Origin: Chara braunii
Lineage: Eukaryota > Streptophyta > Charophyceae > Charales > Characeae
Length of the DNA stretch: 46,907 bases
Assembly (NCBI GenBank): GCA_003427395.1
Contig: BFEA01000096.1
Location: 3,225,251-3,272,157, forward strand
Direction of reading: 5' to 3'
Part shown: positions 20,170-30,991 of the stretch, piece by piece
Numbering within the stretch: position 1 is the stretch's first letter
Layout of the letters: every line of letters starts with the position of its first letter
Notes under the pieces: generated by a model
Seen by the model: the letters and a program-made list of their open reading frames with translations, nothing else
What the model was told of the DNA's origin: nothing
The model's database searches: none
Made by a program: the position numbers and the translations under genes

Positions 20170-20480
20170 GGGCATACTCACACAACAGTCCCAAATATGC
20201 TGATTTGGAAAGGGTCGTTTTGAGGTTTTGGGCATGGTTCACGTCACCCTACTGTACCTTTTCAGATGGGACAAGGGCGCGGTCGTCTGAAGAAATGGGG
20301 ATTTGGTACTTCGCTGGTCACACGGCGCCATCCACAAATTGTGCAAGAACTTTTGTGAATAAAATTTTGCCAATTTCCGAAGGAAATGCAAAAAAAAAAA
20401 AGGGCATTTGCGGTCACCTCCAGAGGGACTGCAAAATCCCTTGCCCCGCAGCTTCGCAGGGATGAAGTCCCACCACCTAG
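20170..20480. mobile_element. MITE family C, left part
   Basis: GGGCATACTCACACAACAGT after TGA, then sequence matching the left part of 19253-19668 up to the CACCTCCAGAGG centre. A matching right part is at 22040-22170, so the two may be halves of one element separated by the B copies between. Confidence 0.7.
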
Positions 20481-20489
20481 TTAAGTTTA

Positions 20490-20966
20490 GAAAATGCAAC
20501 CGTGTGACACCATTTTGACATTAATAAAGTCGAAACAGGGAATTAAAAAACTGAAAAGAAAACGCTAAAAAAAACTTTTCTCCTTATTTTTTATTACGTG
20601 ACTCGGAGAAATGAAACACGTCTGGTACAGTAGGAGTGAATGGCTCCATGGAAAAAGGATACTTCCTATGGTGATAGCTAGATGCGCTCATTGCACAAAG
20701 AAGGAAGAGAGTTTGATGCAAGCGAGTCAAACACAGTTGTAAGAGTTCCTCCGTTTCAGGGTGTAATGATGTCTGAAAAAACAAAAAAATGAACGGCACA
20801 TAAGTTGACAAATCAACCCTGGGGGGTAGGGTAGTTTTGTAAACTTAAAATGGTTTCCCCCCGAAACGGAAAGGGTAAAAGAATACGACAAAACGGATCT
20901 CACGTCAAAGAAAAAATATACAAAACGACAAAATCTAATAGGTTATTCTCCTATACTTCGGTACCC
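20490..20966. other. No recognised gene
   Basis: A/T-rich spacer between C and B elements. Only short motif-free frames. Confidence 0.35.
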
Positions 20967-20969
20967 TTA

Positions 20970-21427
20970 GAGCATACTCACACGGGGACCAAAAGTCTCA
21001 GAAATTTGAGGCATTTGGTTCGGGTTTTTTTAGGCATTTGGTCCCCGTGTGGTCACACGGGCGGACTTCATCCAGAAAGGATGAAGTCGCAACCCTGACA
21101 CTTTGCACTCAGGGCAAGTGCGTCCGGTAACACAGCCGAGTACCAAGCAAAAAAATGGAATTTGTTTGTTTGTTTTTCATGCCAGTATAATGCGTCGGCC
21201 TTCGTCTACGATTTTCTTCAATTCACGAACCTTAAAAAAAAAGAACGAAAGGTAATTTGAGACCACCTCTGGAGGTGGTCTCAAAAAGGGTCCTCCCTCG
21301 GCCCCCCAGGCCGCTGACAAAAGGGTCACCGTTTGAGGGATTTGGGTAGCGAGCCTCTCTAGTGTGACCCGAAAACTGACTCAAACTTTGGGACTTAGGG
21401 TCTTTTGGTCCTCGTGTGAGTATGCCC
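20970..21427. mobile_element. MITE family B, 458 bp
   Basis: GAGCATACTCACACGGGGAC to CCTCGTGTGAGTATGCCC, flanked by TTA at 20967-20969 and 21428-21430. Carries the family-B palindrome at 21256-21285 with one central mismatch. Confidence 0.88.
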
Positions 21428-21438
21428 TTAGATTCTCA

Positions 21439-21958
21439 GGGAATACTCACACGGGGACCGAAAGTCTCAAAAATTTGAGGCATTTGGTTTGTTTGTTTTT
21501 AGGCATTCGGTCCTGTGTGGTGACATGGGCGGACGTCATCCAGAAAGGACGAAGTCGCGACCTTGACACTTTACACTTAGGGCAAGTGCGCCCAGTCACA
21601 CGGGCGAGGACCAAACAAAAAGATGAAATTTGTTTTTGTTTATTTTTTTCACGCCAGCATAACCCGTGGGCCTCGCCACAACGTAAATGTTTCTTGTCGC
21701 ACTTCCAGTTGTTTGGCGGGCTGTCTTCTTCGTCTACGATTTTCTTCAATTCGCGAAAGAAAAAAAAGAAAAAAACGGAAGGTAATTTGAGACCACCTCT
21801 GGAGGTGGTCTCAAAAAGGGTCCTCCCGCGGCCCCGCAGGCCACTGACAAAAGGGTTACCATTTGAGGCATTTGGGTAGCGGGTCCTCTCCAATGTGACC
21901 CGAAAACCAACTCAAATTTTGGGATTTAGGGTCTTTTGGTCCTCATGTGAGTATGCCC
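21439..21958. mobile_element. MITE family B, 520 bp
   Basis: GGGAATACTCACACGGGGAC to CCTCATGTGAGTATGCCC, flanked by TCA at 21436-21438 and 21959-21961. Palindrome at 21786-21815. The 171-codon frame across it is chance: it runs through both TIRs. Confidence 0.88.
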
Positions 21959-22039
21959 TCAATACATTAACGACAGAGCTCTGTCCGACCATGCCACACA
22001 TGATAGAAAGCTCGGCGTTGATAAAACTCAACTTGGGCC

Positions 22040-22170
22040 GTGGGACTTCACCCCAGGCCACTGACAAATGGGCACAAGAATAGTACATTTGCGAATTTGG
22101 TAGATTTGTGTGACCGGCCTTTTCTCCTTTTTTTTGGGATTTTGGGAATATAAGTCCCCATGTGAGTATG
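22040..22170. mobile_element. MITE family C, right part
   Basis: GACAAATGGGCACAAGAATAG, GCGAATTTGGTAGATTTGTG and the end CCCCATGTGAGTATG match the right half of 19253-19668. The terminal GCCC is replaced by GGGGCTC. Confidence 0.7.
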
Positions 22171-22895
22171 GGGCTCATTAGACACTCCTTGGGCCGTCCT
22201 CGGGACCCGAGGAAATTTTCTTTTCGTCACCTGAGGAAATTCCTGCCGTCGTTCCACTCATCCTCGGAATGGTCCCCCGAGGACGATTCCTTGGAGGCTC
22301 CCGCGGCCAGTTTCATATATCGACAAGCGGACGCGGGGGGGGGGGCGTGAGGGTGGTCCAACGAGCTGTGTCCGTGCTGACGTCGTTGATCCAGTTCGGG
22401 TGGGTGTCGCGAAATCCAAAGTCGGCGGCCTTCAAAAAAACGAGGGCATTGGAAAAGGCGCGCAGTCCAAGATTTGAATTTCGAAATTCGAATTTGGGCA
22501 TGCGAGTGATGGGGCGCCGTGGGCGTCCCTCGTAGCTGATGGAAGCAACGTTCCTCGGCGGAAGCGTTTGGGTACGGGGTGGCGGCTGCGTGTTGGCGGA
22601 CATAGCAAACGTACACGTAGACATCCGAAGCAGCAGACAAGTCATCACACGATCGCCATCGTTGTCGTCTTCGTAGACGCACCTTCGTCATCGACATCTA
22701 TGCCGTATACTCCGGTTGTCACTCGCACCGTCGTTGTACTATGGCCCGACGGTGGTGGAGTGTTGTGTAGTTCGCGACGTCCATGTCGACAGAAGCAGTA
22801 TAGGCGATGGACATGAACGGGGAGCCGGGCCGTAACATACCGAGCACGGCGGAGAGGACAACGGTGGCAACTGTTATGAACGTCATCCTTTTCGG
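22171..22895. other. GC-rich region upstream of the Harbinger pseudogene
   Basis: Probably the 5' part of the autonomous element. Minus-strand frames at 22227-22697 and 22313-22648 have no motif I recognise; a second Harbinger (Myb-like) ORF is conceivable but not supported. Contains a G-run at about 22337-22346. Confidence 0.3.
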
Positions 22896-22901
22896 TGTCA
22901 G

Positions 22902-24038
22902 ATGGAGAGGAGCGAGGGGAGGATGAGAGCGGCGGTTCGCGTACGGCAGAAGAAGACGCTGCAGTCCATGAATATGGAGGGCTTCGACAGTGTTGCCATT
23001 TGCGACGCCGTATTGCAGGTGTGCTACGCCATGGGGTGCAAAGTTTTTTCCAGAGCGATGCCCAGGTGGTGGATGAAGCGACGGACAGGGGAGACGTGGG
23101 AGGATCTGCGGCAATGCAATGACACGACGATCGACTACTTCAGGGAAAAGTTGCGCATGGCGCAACGCGTGTTCCGAGAGATCGAGGAAGCGTGTCACTT
23201 TCTATAGGGAGCCGTTACAGTCAAACCACATTGGCGTGTATGCTTTGTACAGATGGGCGTCAGGGGAGACTTATAAGAGTGGGACATGCAGCTTCGGCAT
23301 TGGCAGATTGTCTAGTTGGTGGCTGTGCGGGACGTGAGTGCGGTGTTGTTGAGTGCGTACCCCGACAAGATATTGTGGGCAACGAGGTTGCAAAAGGCGG
23401 TCGTCTTGCGCTCTTTCGTTGACAAGGGTTTCCCGAACTCAGCGAACTGCCATGGGTGCATCAAATGCACCTACATCTACATCGACAAGCCCGCGAACGC
23501 CACAGGAGAGGACTACTACGGGAGATAACGTCGTTTCTCCCTCCAGGAGCAGGTGGTCATCGATCTGAACTTGCGCGTGCTCAATGTGTTCGTCAGTTAT
23601 CCAGGAAGTTGCCACGTCGTCAGGATCATCCACCTGTCCAGTTTATGGGCGCACGCGGAGGCAGGGGGACTTTTCACTAGGCCACCTGTCATGCTGCTTT
23701 TCCAAGTGCAGACGAACGGGTATTTGCTGGCCAACAATGGTTATCCCCCCTCTGAACGGGTAGTCGTCCCGTATGGCGGTCTCGCAGGGCACTTGTTGAA
23801 GTTGCGCTTTGACAACAAGCAGAAGACGGCGAGGGGGGCAGTCGAGAGGGCTTTCGGTAGACTGAAGGGGATGTGAAGGTTGTTCCTTCGCTCCCATAAG
23901 AGGAACATGGACACATTGCTGCAGCAATTTGTCGCCGTGTGCATTCTGGACAACATACTGATCAACATGGGCATCCCATTCGATGACAATCTACTGTGGG
24001 AGGTCGCCGGGTGGATCTTGGGATACACTGGCCCTTGA
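22902..24038 (+). pseudogene. PIF/Harbinger (HARBI1-type) transposase, decayed
   Basis: Blocks in order: WWMKRRTGETWEDLRQCND and REKLRMAQRVFREIEEAC (frame 3, stop near 23207); TFYREPLQ, YALYRWASGETYKSG (frame 1); GFPNSANCHGCIKCTYIYID and PANATGEDYYG (frame 3); SYPGSCHVVRI, NGYPPSERVVVPYGG and GAVERAFGRLKGM, stop TGA 23874-23876, then FLRSHKRNMDTLLQQFVAVC to TGA 24036-24038. This is the DDE_Tnp_4 layout. There are at least two frameshifts and two stops. Two catalytic Asp positions are lost: the usual GCIDGT reads GCIKCT and the usual SCHD reads SCHV. The Glu of VERAFG is kept. It cannot make active transposase. Confidence 0.88.
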
Positions 24039-24717
24039 GGCCGATGTGTATGGAGTCATGGACGGGGGATGCGCTGATTCTGCGGGACGCACTGGCGGAG
24101 CGAATGATTTCGCAGTGAAGACGACCAGGCCTGCGGAGTGAGCGACTACGATGACGTGCCTGCGGTGAGAAAGTGGCGTAGACGGCACGGAAAGTCGGCG
24201 AAGAGGTCGCATACCGTACATGAAGGGGTGTTCCCAGTTCCCCTTTCCACCAATGACAGTGTGTCGTCATGAAATGGCTGCCCTCAGATCTGCCGCCGTT
24301 AGGTTGTGATCCGTCCGCGGCGAAAGGCCACGTGTCCTTGAAGGTGTCAACATCCACATTGGCGTCGTTTTGTATGTCGGCTTGTTTTGTGGAAAGAGGG
24401 AGTTAATGGCGTGGGGGATGTTTCGTTGTGAGGTGGTGTGCACGAGGCGGCAAGTGTGGCCAGTTACCTTTGGTGTTGTTTTGTTATGCGCGGCCAAGAG
24501 GAGAGAGTTGTCGGCGAGGGTGGATGGCGATAGTGCAGTCCGACATGTCCTCGGCGGGGGCCACGTCACGAGCTTGTGCGTGGGGATCGTAGTGTAGTTG
24601 TAGTATGTTGTCACCGCAGGAGAGGTGTCAAGGTCATGGAGTCCATTTAGAGGTGTGTGTTCTGTTTTTCGGAATTCGGGATTTAACCAGCCATGACGAC
24701 CCTTTTTTTCTACGTTG
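24039..24717. other. Region downstream of the Harbinger pseudogene
   Basis: GT-rich plus-strand sequence, possibly the 3' flank of the element. No TIR matching the upstream side could be identified and no gene is supported. Confidence 0.35.
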
Positions 24718-25080
24718 CCACTTGTACACACCCTCGTACGAGTACGGACTCGTACTCTTGTACTCGTACGCTAGGGGCCCCATACGAGTTTTTTTTTTTT
24801 TTTTTTTTAAATCCCGTATTGTTTTTAATTTTTTTCTCAAATTCTGATAAGAATCTGAAGATGGTGCTCAGCCAAATGTTGCTTGTTTTGTGCTGTTGCA
24901 TCACATAGTTTGTTTTCGAATTTTTTTTATGACTTTTTTTTTTTTTTTTTTCTTTTTTTTTGCCTTTTCGTACGAGGGCATACAAGACGTACAGGTTCCC
25001 GTACAGGTTCCCGTACAGATCCCGTACATAAATAACCTGTACGATTCGTACGGGAAGCCTCCGTACTTGTACTCTATGCA
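24718..25080. repeat. Cluster of CGTAC/GTACG motifs
   Basis: CTCGTACGAGTACGGACTCG and related strings at 24733-24788, then a 12-bp tandem (GTACAGGTTCCC)n at about 24988-25023 and GTACGATTCGTACGGG after it. T-runs of about 18-28 bases separate the clusters. Possibly ends of an unidentified element. Confidence 0.55.
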
Positions 25081-25619
25081 ACGTAGCTTTTTTTTCCAAA
25101 CTGTGTTGTCTTCTTCTTTTCGAGCGAGTGACAACAAATTCGCAACATCTCGTGTCATTCATTTCTATTGCGTGTCTTCTCTTTTTCTTTTACGCTGATT
25201 GAAAAAAAAAAACTTGTACGACGTCGTGTGTCTCATTTGTATTGTCGTGTGTCCATCTTACATTTGCAATGTGTTCATTGTTTGTCCCGTGTTCCCAAAC
25301 CCTGCTATGAACATCCCTGACGTTGTTATCATGCCATCGCTTCAAGAACGCAGCCCTTACCACATTCACAAACCTGCTCTAACGTTTTGCATGTACAATG
25401 AAACCAAAAAGAACAAGCAGTGCAAAGTTGTGGACATCATTAACATCATTGGACAATAACATGTTCGCTTTAACAGCTGCGAACATCGATCATCCATGTC
25501 TTCATTAAAAAAAAAGTTAGGAAACATGACACACCCGTAGGACAAGTGGACCGCGCCAACAACGACCCGCATCACGAGATCGTGCCCTCCCATGACCCCT
25601 CCCCCCAAACCCCGCTTCC

Positions 25620-25620
<1 letters not shown>
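25081..25620. other. Intergenic, nothing identified
   Basis: Mixed sequence with short frames lacking motifs. Confidence 0.35.

Positions 25621-25625
<5 letters not shown>

Positions 25626-25663
<38 letters not shown>
25626..25663. repeat. Poly-C homopolymer, 38 bp
   Basis: An uninterrupted run of 38 C, flanked by more C-rich sequence and by a G-run at about 25696-25704. Long C/G homopolymers are rare and error-prone in assemblies. The strand could form i-motif or G-quadruplex structures. Confidence 0.95.
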
Positions 25664-25739
25664 TTCCAGCGAAGCGCTATAGCATGCACATGGAAGGGGG
25701 GGGGTCAGGAACCCCCGCCATGGACCTCTGACAACTACC

Positions 25740-26016
25740 ACCCCACCCGGGGAGCAAGACCGACATGAAATGATAAAAAAATGAAAGAACAAATATCCAA
25801 ATCTCCATTTGTAATGAAACGACATCCACCCCTCAATGACGATTAACACATCTGTATTGACGACTGTGCAAGGGTATTCACCATTTCGTAGTTCTGCAAA
25901 TTTCGTTTGCGAAAACAATAAAAGCATTCCATACAAGGACTACATTAAAGACAACACCTTTAATTCACGTTTGCATTCCATTTCGAGAGATGACACCAAA
26001 ACATATGCTGTTGAGA

Positions 26017-26022
<6 letters not shown>
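25740..26022. other. Intergenic, nothing identified
   Basis: A/T-rich sequence with no motif-bearing frame or repeat boundary recognised. Confidence 0.3.

Positions 26023-26081
<59 letters not shown>
26023..26081. repeat. (GA)n microsatellite
   Basis: A pure GA tract of about 59 bp. Frames reading ERERER or LSLSLS across it are artefacts. Confidence 0.95.
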
Positions 26082-26084
<3 letters not shown>

Positions 26085-27344
26085 GCAAATCCATGTCGTC
26101 ATAAAAAAAAGGGAAGTGCATTGTGCACTTAAACGGCGTCAATTTAAATCCTACAATGACGGAGTTCTCCGTCCCACCAACCGAGAACAGTCCACGACAA
26201 ACAAAAAATAAAACGTCAATGTACACACGAGGAGTCATCGACCCAATTGGATCACCACCCACTTCCGTCGCCACGACGGCCAATCGAGACCCGACGCGTC
26301 AACGACGGCCTGCACACAGCTACAATGACAACAGAAAGGCTCGCACTTTCGCGCCATCCACATCCATAGAAGCCACAATGTGCACAATGAAGGGGACACC
26401 AACTCTAACGCTCACGAAATTCAATAACCTTCGCTATCTCCAGTAAAGCATGGCACATCAATTTGATGACTTCGTCCGACGCTGCGTAGTGCTTTTTCTG
26501 CACTTCGACCTTTGCTTCCAACGCCTGGCACTGCCGGATTTGGATGGAGCATTGGCGCTTGCTGGCGCTCCCCATCGTCGATGCCGTTAGCGCCCCGTGC
26601 TCTTCCTCTTGCCGAAACCGCCGGGGCTACCCGTCGTTTAAGAAGAACCTTTCGTCAACCCGTCATCGTCGTCGTCGTGCCCTGCACCAGCGTCCCCGTC
26701 GCCCATAAATTCAATATTCTCTATCAGGACGACAAGAGGCCAGAGCAAGGCACGTTGGAACAAACTTGAAGGCTGAGGCCACAACTATTGTGAGCATGCC
26801 TTGCCTGATATAACGATGAAAATCGATTTTACCATTTGCCAAGCCCGTACTTGGACCAGAGGATTTTGTTTATCCATTCTTCTCGGAGGTGACTGCGACG
26901 CAAAGCGAGAAGGAAGACAGTTCGGGGTCAGGATTCAGTAAGCGCTCGGAGGAGGACTCGGAATAGGGGGAGCAGGGCGAAGGAGCAAAAAAAAAGGGCG
27001 AAAGAACGTGCCGAAGCAGAGGGGCCCCTCATGGAATCCGGAGCCGCCTGAGGAGGAAGAAGGACGAAATGGCGAAACCACACGGGTCGAATGCAGCAAA
27101 AGAAGAACCTGAAGCCCCTCACCCACCCCCTCCTCCCGCTCAACCCTTCGCCTACGTACAGATGCGGGCGATGGGGCGTTGTCCCCTGTCGTTCTCTCAC
27201 TGTCCCGTTGATTATGTCTCCTTTCGCCAAATCTTGGAACACCCGCCCTTCCCTTACATAAAACATCCTTTTCCCCCCTCTCTGTTTCATCACTTTTATG
27301 CCACTTGTCTTGTGTGCGAAGTTTCCCCCCACTCAACCACCCAA
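26082..27344. other. Intergenic, nothing identified
   Basis: No domain or repeat boundary recognised. Several 80-130 codon frames on both strands have arbitrary composition. Confidence 0.35.
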
Positions 27345-27386
27345 TCCCTCGTTCCCCTCTTCCGCCTCCATATCCTCTTGTAAAGT

Positions 27387-27950
27387 TTGGAATGGCTAGA
27401 CTTCAATAACATCGGAGTCTATTGCTTGATTACAGGGATAATCCCCGCCTGCTCGCAGTACGAACAGTTTCGCCCCGACCTCATACGCGCCTTGTGTACC
27501 CTTTACCCCGACTATCTCGTTTCCCTTCCGAATCGCAATCAGCGCTTTCCACATGTTTATCGGTTGGTGCGGTACACAACTATCCCTACTGGAGTGCGGC
27601 TAGTGGCTCTCTTTATCCCGCCGGTTCCTCAATTGCCACTGCCGCCCTCGCTACTTGTATTGAGACTACCAGCGTCACCGAAAGGGCAATGATCGTCGCT
27701 AGTGCAACAATAAGGGGGGGACAATAATCGGGTATTGATGGCAAGCTTATCTTTGGTCCTCAAGACAGGGGCATTCATGCAATTGGGCGGGCCCCTCCTG
27801 ATCAACCCCCGAAATACAGTCGCGCAGAAAGTCACACGTTTACAGACAGTAGTTCGTAACATATTGACGCCCAGGGGGTTCCAATCTTATGCAAGCTCCA
27901 GTTTGCATACTCCATGCCCTGCACACAAAGAGGAAGAAAGTAAGACATGA
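27387..27950 (+). other. Open frames conserved in both block copies, unknown
   Basis: A 101-codon frame (27387-27692; DFNNIGVYCLITGIIPACSQ near its start) is followed in the same frame by a 71-codon frame (27735-27950; LVLKTGAFMQLGGPLLINPR). Both recur at 35995-36366 and after 36400 in the second copy. An alternative frame (27422-27727) is also kept open in both copies, so conservation does not decide the coding frame. No family recognised. Confidence 0.3.
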
Positions 27951-28788
27951 AGAGGTAAAGGAAAGAGGAGAGAGCAGAGTGGTCCAACGACGGTTGGTAA
28001 TTGATCGTGCCTTGGGGAGCATGGAAATAACGGTTGTCAACTTGTCATAGCTTCTTTCTTGTTCAGTAAAAAGTGGGGAGGAAAACTTTGGCGCGATTAT
28101 CGCGTGAGATAAATCTTTTTTTTTTTTTTTTGAAGTTCGAAATACGAGGGATTACGGGAATTAGGATCTTAATAGATTTACGAATTAGGGGCGTAGGGAC
28201 TTTTGTTGTTGTAACTGCACTGTCTTGCGCTCTGCTCCCGCCGCGACTAAATTCTAATCGCAACTGTAACCTCTTCTCGCTCCTTTTTGGCAAGCACGAG
28301 TGTAACTGTAATCCTCTCTTTCGTGATCTCCTTTTTCATGCAAAACTTTGCACCTGTTTCCTGTCTATCTCATTGACATAGCAGGTGCATGACCAAATTG
28401 ACGCGTGGAGGGCGGCTACGCCCCCCGCGGCGCGACCCCATCATGCACCCGTTGCCACTTCCTCCTTTCCTCTCCCTCCTACTTCAAGCATAATTAGAAT
28501 TGTCTCGCGTGAATACCGAATGCCATAAATTTCGCAAGCATAACTAATTCGCTCTCTAATATACACTTGGGAGTTAGATCGGTTGAGAGGATCTGCTAAC
28601 GAGTGGAGAATAGAACAGTGAGTAGGGAGTTGGACGATCCGACGAGCTGGTGCTAGATATGTGGGGTTGAGGTGTGGCCGCGAAGGACTGTGGCACGTGG
28701 GCGAACCTGGCTTATATACTCGGGCTAAGCGGGATGACAACTTTGGATTGTTGATAGGTTCAAGCCGACGGACTGTCTGCATCATGGG

Positions 28789-28792
<4 letters not shown>

Positions 28793-28879
<87 letters not shown>

Positions 28880-28880
28880 N

Positions 28881-28936
<56 letters not shown>
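28793..28936. repeat. (GA)n microsatellite with single N
   Basis: About 144 bp of GA with one undetermined base at 28880, probably a gap-closing artefact, so true length is uncertain. The counterpart in the other block copy is at 37434-37530. Confidence 0.95.
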
Positions 28937-28937
<1 letters not shown>

Positions 28938-29728
28938 TGAAGTGGTGTTATCTCTTCGCATCTTCTGTATAATTTTGATTTGTGGTTTCGGCCATTGTCG
29001 TTTGCGGCACTCTTGAATTTTCCTTTATTTTCTTTGAATGATGTATGAATTATCTTTTTCTCCCCCATCCCTTCCTTTTCAGCGTGGAATGTACATCGTT
29101 TGTCAGAACTGATCGATTGCTGGAACCATTCTAAAGCCCGAGGGATTGTCGATCACTTAGTCGAGGAATCATGATGTGTGTGGAATAGGCACCTTGCTGA
29201 TGTATGGAATCCGACCCCTTTTTGTACACTTATGTTTTTGAGTATATAATAGCGACTGAAAGTTTATTTTTGCACTAAGCTTGTAGAAGTTCTCTCTCTG
29301 AACAAACCCGGGTCAAGATAGATGCATGAATAGCTGGTGGTTTACATTCTTGTTTGGATCACCTCCGTACACATGCCTAGGTATGGGGTGGATCTTCCTC
29401 ATGCATGGTCCACACGCGGTTGGCATCTGATGTGTGGGAATATTTTTCCTCTCTTTCCTTCTGCCCATTGATCAACCGTTTGATTTGTACTAGGTATACG
29501 AACATCGTCCCTTTGTAAGCAAAGTAGGGATAGGTTGACTTGGATTCGGTTGGAACAGATCATGTGCATGTACGTATACGAATGATCACCAAAACAACAG
29601 TCATCATGTTTACGAGTGTCTGCATGACCCGTCCCCGACACTACCCCGCCTCGCACGCCCTATCTTGTAGTTCTATCACTGCTTTCGTAGTGAAATCACG
29701 AATTTGAGGGGTGGACTGCGGACAGTAA

Positions 29729-30119
29729 GGGCCTCGCCACACCACTCTCGAATCTCGAAAATTCGTGAGTCGGGCACTGCCACATAGCATCGCTCGAAAA
29801 AAAAACTCGGAACTGTTCGAGAGCTGTCAGAAAGGAGTTTTCAAGTGCCTTCTCGAAACGATGTTTTCGCCCAGCTTGCAGCGTTCAACTTGGAGTTTTC
29901 GTGATACCGCCCGTCCACGCTCGAGTTCAACGTCCATTTCGAGAGTTGTCAGACCGTTTTCTAAGGCCGAGGATAGCATCCACGTTCGAGATGAATTTTC
30001 GAGAGGCCGGTCAAGTGTGCTACGTGGCGAAGGGTTGTTTTCTCTCGAAAACTGACCTCTCAAAAAATCATGAAAGCCCTCGAATATTTTCGCGATTCGA
30101 GAGTGGTGTGGCGAGGCCC
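29729..30119. mobile_element. MITE family A3 subtype, 391 bp
   Basis: GGGCCTCGCCACACCACTCT to AGAGTGGTGTGGCGAGGCCC, flanked by TAA at 29726-29728 and 30120-30122. Present at the matching place in block copy 2 (39108-39492), so it inserted before the block duplicated. Confidence 0.9.
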
Positions 30120-30122
30120 TAA

Positions 30123-30329
30123 GTGCAGCGATGCCCCGTTTTCCAGATTTTGAACTCTCTGACTGATGTTCGTGAACTGTCCAGAAATTTGTACAGCAGA
30201 CAGTAGTGAAGCGAGACCCATACAAACCTGTGTTTGAATCCAAATGATGGAACTTGACGAGTGAAACCAACTACTAACGAATTGCCTGGGGCCGGTCAGG
30301 TCAATGATAATATCTCAAGGTCGTCGCCC

Positions 30330-30364
<35 letters not shown>
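30123..30364 (+). mobile_element. Possible SINE-like segment with B-box and poly-A
   Basis: CTGTGTTTGAATCCAAAT (the other copy reads GTGTTCGAATCCAGAT, a good B-box) lies about 100 bp before a 34-base A run (30331-30364). The A-box is unclear, and the upstream AGTGAAGCGAGACCC resembles an A'-type TIR instead. Confidence 0.3.
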
Positions 30365-30366
<2 letters not shown>

Positions 30367-30442
30367 GGCTTTTTCCAGATACCGTTTTCCAGGCTGTGGG
30401 GGCCACAAAAACTTTCCCGCCGTCCTGAAATAGGCGTTCCGA

Positions 30443-30991
30443 GGTTCGGCGTTGCGCAACGCATTGCGCTAACTTCGTGAGACCCAACCAGAAACGGCGG
30501 CGGTTGCTCACGGAGGGAAACCTGTGCTCATCTCTTCATCCTCTGGGGAGGAGCTTCTCCCTTGGTAACTCCAAGCTTGGGAGTCCTCCACAGGGTCTAT
30601 TCTCACCATAGCATCTATGGTGCGTTTCTGCCCGTGGGATATCGGGAGACTGAATAGGAACCAGTGAACATGAGTCATGCACAAAGCGCTCACCGCAGGA
30701 TATAACGGAGACAAGACGACGGTGACAAGCCCTCCATTCCAAGGAAGCGAAGGGGAAGCCAGAAGAGAACAACGTTTCCAGGCGAGGACAAGGAGCAGGA
30801 CACAGTGAACAGGCCCTGAGGGCCAAGGTATAACCTCGTCTCGACACCACGGGAGGGGGGATTTTCACCCTTATTTATTGAAGCCTCTGAAAGTTGCCAT
30901 TGAACCTAATTAAACGTTAGGGTTAGGCTAATCTAGGTGGATTATGAGGAAAGGCTCCCTATAGGCATAACACGGAGAGTAGGGATCCCTC
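30443..30991 (+). other. Presumed LINE 5' leader
   Basis: Sequence between the duplicated block and the ORF1 start. No gene; taken as LINE 5'UTR only from position. Confidence 0.35.

Larger units (their letters stand above)
27345..30440. repeat. ~3.1-kb duplicated block, copy 1
   Basis: Collinear with 36022-39812. Shared landmarks: CGCCTCCATATCCTCTTG, GATTACAGGGATAATCCCC, the (GA)n tract, GGAATCCGACCCCTTTTT, the A3-type MITE with TAA flanks and the poly-A followed by GTGGCTTTTTCCAGATACCG. Copies differ by scattered substitutions and small indels. Copy 1 has the empty site for the MULE-like insert of copy 2. The LINE at 30992-35910 lies between the copies. Confidence 0.9.

Noticed and set aside
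21364-21879. 171-codon frame and its antisense partner at 21447-21893
   Set aside because: They run through TIRs and centre of a family B MITE and have no recognisable domain.
13816-21961. CRISPR-like array from the many GGGCCTCGCC and GGGCATACTC repeats
   Set aside because: The repeats are inverted ends of TIR elements with 3-bp TSDs, irregular spacing, in a eukaryotic genome.
22227-22697. Second Harbinger ORF (Myb-like) on the minus strand
   Set aside because: No Trp-spaced Myb motif can be seen; composition looks random.
28661-29068. Frames reading long ER or LS dipeptide repeats at 28661-29068, 26-26.3 kb, 37.4-37.6 kb, 43.9-44.5 kb and 45.1-45.6 kb
   Set aside because: They are translations of (GA/CT)n microsatellites, and some include undetermined bases.
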